8,191 nucleotides of DNA. Source: Bacteroidota bacterium (GTDB taxonomy: Bacteria; Bacteroidota; Bacteroidia; Chitinophagales; LD1). The stretch covers positions 1-8,191 of the forward strand of contig JAQBNQ010000409.1 of the NCBI GenBank assembly GCA_028288545.1, given 5' to 3'. Every line of letters starts with the position of its first letter. Position 1 is the first letter of the stretch. Positions 1-5,310 of the stretch are shown here, piece after piece. Made by a program: the position numbers and the translations under genes. The notes beneath the pieces are model-generated. The model ran no database searches, was not told where the DNA came from, and saw only the letters and a program-made list of their open reading frames with translations.

Positions 1-23
1 ACCTATATAAATACAAAGCAGGG

Positions 24-962
24 ATGAACGGAGTTGTTATAAAATCTACAGGAAGTTGGTATGAGGTGAGAACCGAAAGTGGTAAGCTTATTAAATGCCG
101 GCTAAAAGGCATTTTCAGGTTAGATCAAAGTAAGGAAAAGGACTCGAACCCTATTGCGGTGGGAGATAACGTTGTAATAGAAAAGGGTGAGGATGAGGAA
201 AGCTGGATGATTGCCGAAATTGAAAAACGGCGGAACTACATTGTGCGCACTTCGCCAAAACATAAAGGCGCCCGACAGATCATTGCTGCTAATATCGACC
301 AGTGTCTTTTAATAGTTACTATGGCTAGCCCCAGAACATCCACAGGTTTTATTGACCGCTTTCTGCTCACCTGCGAGGCCTACCATATCCCTACTGTTAT
401 TGTTTTTAATAAGCAGGATATATTGGAAGGTAAGGCAAAAAAGAAACAGGAATTTGTGGCAGATATTTATCAAAAAATTCATTATAAAACAGCTTTTGTT
501 TCAGCATTAAACCGCCAACACCTGGACGAATTGAAAGCCCTGATGAAAGATAAAGTATCGCTGATAGCCGGCCATTCGGGCGTTGGAAAATCAACTTTGT
601 TGAATGCTGTACAGCCCGATCTTGGTTTAAGGACAGAAGCCATTTCTCGTATTACAGGAAAAGGAATGCACACTACAACAAACGCCGAAATGCACCCCCT
701 TGATTTTGGGGGCTATGTAATTGACACACCCGGAATAAGAGAGTTTGGATTGATGCACTTTAAGCCCGAAGAGATCTCCCATTATTATGTTGAAATGCGC
801 GAGGTGCTTAATAACTGTAAATTCAATAATTGCGTTCACGAAAATGAACCCGGCTGCGCAGTAAGGCAGGCGTATAACGAAGGAAAAATATCGGAAGAGC
901 GGTATGTAAACTACCTGACCATATTAAATGATTACAGGGCGAATTATAAACATTGGGAATAA
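24..962 (+). CDS. rsgA: Ribosome small-subunit-dependent GTPase RsgA
   Basis: RsgA is a cytoplasmic GTPase that acts late in 30S ribosomal subunit maturation and is stimulated by the small subunit. The 312-residue protein has the full family layout: an N-terminal OB-fold (about residues 1-75), then a circularly permuted GTPase domain in the order G4-G5-G1-G2-G3, and a C-terminal zinc finger. Visible motifs are NKQD (129-132, G4), SAL (160-162, G5), the P-loop GHSGVGKST (183-191), the switch region GMHTTT (214-219), DTPG (234-237, G3), and zinc ligands C265, C270, H272 and C278. The length is normal. The ATG at 24 fits the usual family start (MxGxVIKSTGSWY); the leader visible in the window is too short to judge a promoter. 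It heads a run of four + strand genes. No residue expected for activity is missing. Confidence 0.97.
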   Translation: MNGVVIKSTGSWYEVRTESGKLIKCRLKGIFRLDQSKEKDSNPIAVGDNVVIEKGEDEESWMIAEIEKRRNYIVRTSPKHKGARQIIAANIDQCLLIVTMASPRTSTGFIDRFLLTCEAYHIPTVIVFNKQDILEGKAKKKQEFVADIYQKIHYKTAFVSALNRQHLDELKALMKDKVSLIAGHSGVGKSTLLNAVQPDLGLRTEAISRITGKGMHTTTNAEMHPLDFGGYVIDTPGIREFGLMHFKPEEISHYYVEMREVLNNCKFNNCVHENEPGCAVRQAYNEGKISEERYVNYLTILNDYRANYKHWE

Positions 963-964
963 AT

Positions 965-999
965 AGACGCAAGACATCAGATATGAGACATTAGACAAA
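965..999. repeat. Degenerate 7-base tandem repeat, five copies (AGAYATN)
   Basis: Starting three bases after the rsgA stop codon, five contiguous 7-base units follow without a gap, at 965-971, 972-978, 979-985, 986-992 and 993-999. All five begin AGA and the fourth base is C in four of them. The three central copies are AGACATC, AGATATG and AGACATT, while the outer two are more diverged. Seven is not a multiple of three and the array lies between genes, so it is not coding. A second array of the same kind, read on the other strand, lies at 2154-2195. Function unknown. Confidence 0.75.
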
Positions 1000-1006
1000 T
1001 GCCGTA

Positions 1007-1029
1007 GGGGCGAGGTTCACCCTCGCCCT
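1007..1029. repeat. Short GC-rich hairpin, 8-bp perfect stem
   Basis: GGGCGAGG at 1008-1015 is the exact reverse complement of CCTCGCCC at 1021-1028, with a five-base loop TTCAC; G1007 and T1029 add a possible G-U pair. The element lies between rsgA and dtd, 24 bases before the dtd start, right after the 7-base array. It is much more GC-rich than the bases around it. No T-run follows, so a classical intrinsic terminator is unlikely. The sequence resembles small palindromic repeats that I recall as dispersed between genes in some Bacteroidota, but copy number cannot be seen from one window. Confidence 0.65.
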
Positions 1030-1053
1030 GTATTGTGAATCGGAAAAATAAAC

Positions 1054-1506
1054 ATGAGAGCCACCATTCAAAGAGTAAGCGAAGCAAGTGTAAGCATAGA
1101 GGGCAATATTAAATCTGCCATCAAAAAGGGGCTGTTGGTTTTGGCTGGTTTTGAAGAAGGAGATACGAACGAAGACCTGGAATGGATGAGCAATAAAATT
1201 GTGAACCTTCGTATTTTTAGTGATGAGAACGGGCATATGAACTTATCAGTAAAAGAAGTAGGAGGAGATGTAATTATAGTTTCGCAATTTACCTTACATG
1301 CAATGACAAAAAAGGGAAACCGGCCTTCCTTTATCCGGGCTGCAAAGCCTGACATTGCCATACCGCTTTATGAAAACTTTGTAAAGCTGACTGAACGGGA
1401 TTTGGGAAAGCCGGTTGGTACGGGAGAATTTGGCGCCGATATGATAGTTGCCCTGTTAAATGACGGGCCTGTTACTATTAACATAGATTCGAAGAACAAA
1501 GAATAA
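1054..1506 (+). CDS. dtd: D-aminoacyl-tRNA deacylase (Dtd)
   Basis: Dtd hydrolyses the ester bond of tRNAs mischarged with D-amino acids (and glycine on tRNA-Ala), recycling the tRNA and protecting translation in the cytoplasm. The 150-residue protein is full length for the family. It shows the characteristic start MRAxIQRVxxASV, the active-site strand SQFTLH (77-82), GNRPSF (88-93), and the C-terminal NDGPVT (136-141), whose Gly138-Pro139 pair is the chirality-checking Gly-cisPro motif contributed across the dimer. The ATG at 1054 fits the family N-terminus exactly; it is preceded by an AT-rich leader without a Shine-Dalgarno motif. Its stop codon TAA shares its last base with the ATG of the next gene (TAATG), so those two genes are probably translated together. 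The function is consistent with the neighbouring translation-related GTPase RsgA. Confidence 0.97.
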   Translation: MRATIQRVSEASVSIEGNIKSAIKKGLLVLAGFEEGDTNEDLEWMSNKIVNLRIFSDENGHMNLSVKEVGGDVIIVSQFTLHAMTKKGNRPSFIRAAKPDIAIPLYENFVKLTERDLGKPVGTGEFGADMIVALLNDGPVTINIDSKNKE

Positions 1507-2150
1507 TGTACATACCCAAACATTTTGAAGAGAAAGATATAACGGCCATTGAACAGCACGTTCGCGAATTTGGTTTTGCCGTGCTGGTTACTGTTCGCAA
1601 TGAGCAGCCTTTTGCGGCACATATTCCGATGGAGTTGGAGAAGACTGAAAACGGGGAGTGGCTTTTATCGGGACATATAGCACGTGCAAATCCCCAATGG
1701 CGGGATTTTGAAGCCAGGCCAGATGTAATGGCCATATTTATGGGACCACATACTTATGTTTCGCCAAGCTGGTACAATCATAAAAATGTTCCTACCTGGA
1801 ATTATAAGGCCGTTCACTTGTATGGTAAAATAAGAATTATTGAAGACGAAGAGTTGAAGGATAAGCTTCGCAAAATTATGGCCCGCTACGAAAATGCCCA
1901 TACCGAAAATCCTTTAAAGTTTGATGAACTGCCGGCACCTCTTTTAGAAAAAGACCTGAACGGCATAGTAGGTTTTGAAATAAAAGTTGAGCGTATTGAA
2001 GCCTCCAGCAAGTTAAGCCAAAACCGCGATGCCGAAAGCCATCAAAACGTAATTGACCATTTAAAGGAGATGAATGCTTATGACGCAAAGAGAATTGCCG
2101 AAGAAATGGAGAAACAAAAGCCGGCCCCTAAATCCCCGGAGGGAACTTAG
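1506..2150 (+). CDS. PaiB-like FMN-binding protein (FMN_bind_2 family)
   Basis: The 214-residue protein belongs to the PaiB / FMN-binding negative transcriptional regulator family, a split-barrel flavin-binding fold. Family landmarks are the N-terminal MYIPKHF (1-7), AAHIPMEL (37-44), SGHIARANPQW (55-65), GPHTYVSPSWY (80-90), VPTWNYKAVHLYG (95-107) and IVGFEIKVERIEASSKLSQNR (from 154). In Bacillus subtilis PaiB is linked to repression of protease and sporulation genes, but family members lack an obvious DNA-binding domain. For this protein only flavin binding is a fair prediction; the physiological role is unknown. The start codon overlaps the dtd stop by one base, which suggests translational coupling. 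No PaiA-type acetyltransferase is next to it. The tail after about residue 204 (KPAPKSPEGT) is encoded by a hairpin repeat that also contains the stop codon, so the original C-terminus may have been different. Confidence 0.9.
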   Translation: MYIPKHFEEKDITAIEQHVREFGFAVLVTVRNEQPFAAHIPMELEKTENGEWLLSGHIARANPQWRDFEARPDVMAIFMGPHTYVSPSWYNHKNVPTWNYKAVHLYGKIRIIEDEELKDKLRKIMARYENAHTENPLKFDELPAPLLEKDLNGIVGFEIKVERIEASSKLSQNRDAESHQNVIDHLKEMNAYDAKRIAEEMEKQKPAPKSPEGT

Positions 2151-2152
2151 GG
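2126..2152. repeat. Hairpin repeat containing the paiB stop codon
   Basis: CCCTAA (2126-2131) pairs with TTAGGG (2147-2152), and inside it TCCC (2133-2136) pairs with GGGA (2141-2144) around a CGGA loop, leaving a small internal loop of A opposite AC. The paiB stop TAG (2148-2150) lies inside the right arm. The arrangement resembles the CCCTAAATCCCC...GGGGACTT palindromic repeat that I recall as dispersed between genes in many Bacteroidota. Only this copy is visible, so dispersal is inferred. Confidence 0.65.
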
Positions 2153-2153
2153 A

Positions 2154-2195
2154 CACTCCTTAAATCTAAATACTCAATATTAATATCTCAATACT
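2154..2195. repeat. Degenerate 7-base tandem repeat, up to six copies (CAATACT)
   Basis: The 42 bases directly before the MazG-like start codon divide into six 7-base units: 2154-2160, 2161-2167, 2168-2174, 2175-2181, 2182-2188 and 2189-2195. The second base is A and the seventh is T in all six, and the sixth is C in five. The best copies are CAATACT (2189-2195) and AATATCT (2182-2188); the first unit is the weakest. On the other strand the consensus reads AGTATTG / AGATATT, which matches the AG-start, T-at-six pattern of the array at 965-999. Because the array touches the ATG at 2196, it is also the translation leader of that gene. Confidence 0.7.
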
Positions 2196-2522
2196 ATGAC
2201 CATACAAGAAGCCCAACATACCATAGATAAATGGATTACCACCACCGGTGTTCGGTATTTTAATGAATTGACCAATATGGCCATGCTGACTGAAGAGGTG
2301 GGCGAAGTAGCACGGATCATAGCCCGCAAATACGGCGAACAATCGTTTAAAGAAAGTGATAAACAAAAGGAGTTGAGCGATGAGTTAGCAGATGTGTTAT
2401 TTGTGCTCATTTGCATTGCTAATCAAACAGGGGTTGACCTAACAGCAGCGCTGCAAAAAAACCTGGATAAAAAAACATTGCGTGATTCTGAAAGGCATAG
2501 GAATAATGAGAAGCTGAAATAG
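2196..2522 (+). CDS. MazG-like nucleotide pyrophosphohydrolase
   Basis: This is a single-domain, all-alpha NTP pyrophosphohydrolase of the MazG/dUTPase-like superfamily, expected to hydrolyse a (d)NTP to the monophosphate and pyrophosphate with magnesium, as house-cleaning of unwanted nucleotides. The exact substrate cannot be read. The 108 residues carry the metal-binding signature EExxE at E33-E34-E37 followed by ExxD at E63-D66, with the helix ELADVLFVLICIANQTGVDL (63-82) typical of the fold. The length is that of the compact single-domain members, about half of E. coli MazG, which has two domains. The ATG at 2196 starts the family-like sequence MTIQEAQ; there is no Shine-Dalgarno motif, and the leader is a 7-base repeat array. 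It is the last gene of the + strand run and ends next to a long hairpin at the convergent junction. Confidence 0.92.
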   Translation: MTIQEAQHTIDKWITTTGVRYFNELTNMAMLTEEVGEVARIIARKYGEQSFKESDKQKELSDELADVLFVLICIANQTGVDLTAALQKNLDKKTLRDSERHRNNEKLK

Positions 2523-2527
2523 TGCAT

Positions 2528-2604
2528 TGCCATTCTGAGCGTAGTCGAAGAATGATAGCTACGGGCGATACCTCCGTAATCTTTCGGCTACGTTCAGGAT
2601 GACG
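2528..2604. repeat. Long imperfect inverted repeat at the convergent junction
   Basis: Two 26-base arms, 2528-2553 and 2579-2604, are complementary at 19 positions, and five of the seven remaining pairs are G-U in a + strand transcript. The 25-base middle has its own short stem, TACGG (2560-2564) with CCGTA (2574-2578). Core motifs are CATTCTGAGCGTAGTCGAAG in the left arm and TTTCGGCTACGTTCAGGATG in the right arm. This pattern resembles the CATTCTGAGC...GAAGAAT repeat that I recall as widely dispersed between genes in Bacteroidota. It lies six bases after the MazG-like stop codon and includes the last codons of the - strand gene ending at 2594. No T-run follows on either strand, but a role as a bidirectional transcript end is plausible. 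Confidence 0.8.
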
Positions 2605-2800
2605 TGCGGCTATTTAATCTTCTGATTCTTCTCCATTGCCATATTATAATGAAGAACATTAGTACAAATACAATGGGTTCTATTATACAGAAAATCCAAA
2701 TATTAATCTCTTCGTAGCTAATGCCAAGCAAGTGCCCGCCTACCACAAGTATATGAACGCACCAGTCAAATACGGCGTGAATAAATTGATTCCATTTCAT
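2594..2800 (-). CDS. Small two-helix membrane protein, unknown function
   Basis: I do not recognise a named family for this 68-residue protein. It has two hydrophobic segments, about residues 9-27 and 34-54, joined by a short acidic turn (GISYEEIN, 26-33), and ends in a basic tail (RRIRRLNSR, 57-65). By the positive-inside rule the C-terminus should be cytoplasmic, placing both ends inside. The composition (tryptophan-rich, VFDWCVHILVVGGHLLG near the N-terminus) and the sharp hydrophobic pattern argue for a real gene rather than chance. The ATG is at 2798-2800. It lies 57 bases downstream of the receptor gene ending at 2858 on the same strand, so it may be the last gene of that transcript; no separate promoter was seen. 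The last residues and the stop are encoded inside the long inverted repeat. Confidence 0.65.
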   Translation of the reverse strand: MKWNQFIHAVFDWCVHILVVGGHLLGISYEEINIWIFCIIEPIVFVLMFFIIIWQWRRIRRLNSRTSS

Positions 2801-2857
2801 GCGCTTTAGGTTTGCATAATAACGGCAAAACGGAATGAAAATTTTCTCCTGGAAAGT

Positions 2858-5209
2858 CTAAAATGTATATCTGAACTGCAAGGTGTAGTTGCGTATTGGC
2901 TCGGCTTTTCCGGGCCTTAACTCGTAAAACCGGTTGCCCACATTTTTTATAATAAAGCCCATGGAAAAGTGTTCGTTTATTTTTATGCCCGTTCTTAAGT
3001 CTACATAAAAATCACCATTCCGGTGTAATTGAAGATAATTGCTTAAAGCATTTCCATCATGAAAAATTGCCTGGCCGATAACCTGGTAAAAACCCGGTAT
3101 TACTTCTGGTACACTGCCATAATTGAAACTTGCGCCCAGGTACATTTTCCAAAAACTCAATTCAATATCTGCGTGTACCAAATGCCGTATCCGGTAATTT
3201 AAAAGCCTTGCGCTATCAGCAGGACCAACTCTTTGAAAATTGTATTTAAAAAAGTCTTTTATAAATTGACCTGCGCTATAATCTTTTGATGACAAAGTGG
3301 GATAGTTATAAGAATAGCCTGCTGTTATAGTTATCCCCACCGGACCTATTTTGCCATTCGACACAGCGCTTAACTCATAACCGGCAATCCTGGCGTTTTC
3401 ATCATTAAAGGGTTTGGGCCCCAAAACGCTGTGTGGTGCACCAAAAGGAAACTCGAGCGAATCGGGGAAGATGGGCTGGCCGTTTGAGTATTTGTTGGGA
3501 TAAATACCAACCAGGTACTCTATGTAGTTTTTGTATTGCTGCCAAAAAAAGGCAGCATCGAAAAATATTTTCCAGTCTTTTACCTGGAATCCCTGGCGGA
3601 AACCAAGTTCAAGACTCCAGTTGTGCTCTTCCTTTAAAGTATCATTGGGTATTATTTCAACACCCGAAACAAAATTTTGCGCCAAAGATTTTTCGGCAAT
3701 GGTTGGTATTCTAAAGCCTTGGCCCCACGAAGCCCTGAACCATGTTGCTTTTGCGGCTTGTATATTTATTCCGGTACGGAAAACGGGTAACGTTTTAATG
3801 ATTTGCGTATCCAGTCCTGCTACTTCATATCGCATCCCTGCCTGTAAGGAAAGGGCCTTATAGTTGAATTCGCCCTGGGCATAAAGGGCGGCATTAAAAT
3901 TAACGTGGGTTCCGATATATAAGTTACTGCTTGAAACCCCGAAGGAAGTTGGGGCACCCGTAGTAAGAATGAATAAATCCTTTTTGTAACGGTACTGGTA
4001 TTGATTATCTACCTCCAAAAAATGGCTTACGGCATTTAAAACTGAACCATCTCCGTTTCTGAAAATATTCATGTAGCGTATCTTCAGCTTATAATTGTGT
4101 CCCTTTTCGGTGCTATACGTTAGATGCGGATCAATAGTGGTTTGATTGTACTCGCTGTTGGATGCAGAAGCGGGAACAAGCGCGAAGGTGTCCAGGTTTT
4201 TTGATATGAAGAATTGGTCCGCTCTTTCAATCTGTATCGAGCCGTTCAGTCCAAAACTTAGTCCTGCAATTTTGGGATGTATGAAACGCGTTTTGAAAAA
4301 GAACCGCGCACGGTATTCATTATTGGTTTGCAAATAACTATTGATGGCTGTTATGTTTCCACCCACTACTAACTGCAGGTTCTTTATACGGCGCATGTGC
4401 ACAGCATTCACCGAACCAAAAAACGGTGGAGTTGCATTCCACCATTTCTGATACTTCAGCTTGGGCTTGTCAAAAACCCCCATGTTGGTTTCGATGGTAG
4501 TTTTAGGTTCGCTTTCTGTTGGCCAGTCGGTTATTACATTTACTACGCCGTTTAAGGCTGAGGAGCCGTACACCACTGAGGAAGCTCCTTTAATGATCTC
4601 TACCTGCTTTATATCTTCCACCGGTACAAGAGTGTTTTGAGATTGCCCAAGGTCTGCACTGGCTAATGAGAGTCCGTCTGTGAGAACTGCCGTACGTGAG
4701 CCCACCCCGTAGGCGTAAGAACTTCCACCGCGAATGGTTATTTGTCCATCCTGCACTAAAACGCCAGGGCTTTTATTTACTATCTCGCCAAGGTCGTTGG
4801 CGTTTGTGTTTTTGATCTGGTCCTTTGTAATAACATCAGTAGTAATGGTTTCCTTGGCCGAATTTTTTTTGTATTGACTAACCGATTCGACCATGCTTAT
4901 TTGGAGCGCATTGGGCTTCAGGTCAATCTCCAGTTCCTGCTTTATATCTGCAGTAATAATTTGTCTTTTATCTGTTTTATAACCGATAGAGGAGAAAGCC
5001 AACTCGTGTTCGCCGTCGGTAAGGTTGATGGTAAAACGTCCAGCCTCGTCCGTTACTCCACCTTTGTTTTTATCAATACGGATATTCACGCCGGCAACAG
5101 GATCTTTTGAGCCAGCATCGCGCACTGTGCCTTTAACCTGAATGGTTTGTGCATTAATTATTTGTGTCGCAAGCAAAAACAAGAGGCAAAGAGTAGAGGC
5201 TTTTTTCAT
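2858..5209 (-). CDS. TonB-dependent outer-membrane receptor (downstream paralogue)
   Basis: This 783-residue outer-membrane receptor should import a ligand across the outer membrane using energy from TonB-ExbBD. From the N-terminus: a signal peptide (MKKASTLCLLFLLATQIINA, cleavage likely after residue 20), a carboxypeptidase-regulatory-like domain (about 22-97), a plug domain (about 120-230) with SPGVLVQDGQITIRGG (147-162), DGLSLASADLG and VEIIKGASSVVYGSSALNGVVN (203-224), and a 22-strand barrel ending in aromatic FRYTF. At about 780 residues with no SusD-like partner, it is not a SusC-type glycan receptor; the ligand is unknown. I chose the ATG at 5207-5209: an in-frame TTG two codons upstream (5213-5215) would add two residues before an already complete signal peptide, and the paralogue starts with the same MKK. 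The gap before it, 5210-5310, shows no recognisable promoter. Confidence 0.93.
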   Translation of the reverse strand: MKKASTLCLLFLLATQIINAQTIQVKGTVRDAGSKDPVAGVNIRIDKNKGGVTDEAGRFTINLTDGEHELAFSSIGYKTDKRQIITADIKQELEIDLKPNALQISMVESVSQYKKNSAKETITTDVITKDQIKNTNANDLGEIVNKSPGVLVQDGQITIRGGSSYAYGVGSRTAVLTDGLSLASADLGQSQNTLVPVEDIKQVEIIKGASSVVYGSSALNGVVNVITDWPTESEPKTTIETNMGVFDKPKLKYQKWWNATPPFFGSVNAVHMRRIKNLQLVVGGNITAINSYLQTNNEYRARFFFKTRFIHPKIAGLSFGLNGSIQIERADQFFISKNLDTFALVPASASNSEYNQTTIDPHLTYSTEKGHNYKLKIRYMNIFRNGDGSVLNAVSHFLEVDNQYQYRYKKDLFILTTGAPTSFGVSSSNLYIGTHVNFNAALYAQGEFNYKALSLQAGMRYEVAGLDTQIIKTLPVFRTGINIQAAKATWFRASWGQGFRIPTIAEKSLAQNFVSGVEIIPNDTLKEEHNWSLELGFRQGFQVKDWKIFFDAAFFWQQYKNYIEYLVGIYPNKYSNGQPIFPDSLEFPFGAPHSVLGPKPFNDENARIAGYELSAVSNGKIGPVGITITAGYSYNYPTLSSKDYSAGQFIKDFFKYNFQRVGPADSARLLNYRIRHLVHADIELSFWKMYLGASFNYGSVPEVIPGFYQVIGQAIFHDGNALSNYLQLHRNGDFYVDLRTGIKINEHFSMGFIIKNVGNRFYELRPGKAEPIRNYTLQFRYTF

Positions 5210-5310
5210 ACGCAATCAATTACTTTTAAAATCAGGTGGAGCATGGAGGATTGCTACGGTAGTTGAATTGACGGTAAGGTATATTTATTATTTCAAGATT
5301 TAATACTTGT

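Noticed and set aside
1068..1361. Open frame of 97 codons on the - strand across dtd
   Set aside because: It is antisense to a complete, conserved dtd gene and shows no protein-like features of its own.
965..2604. CRISPR array
   Set aside because: The repeats are 7-base tandem units or single hairpins; there are no spaced identical repeats and no cas genes.
3433..3863. Two open frames of 93 and 110 codons on the + strand inside the downstream receptor gene
   Set aside because: They lie wholly within a well-supported receptor reading frame on the other strand, have no family features and no leader, and are shadows of that gene.
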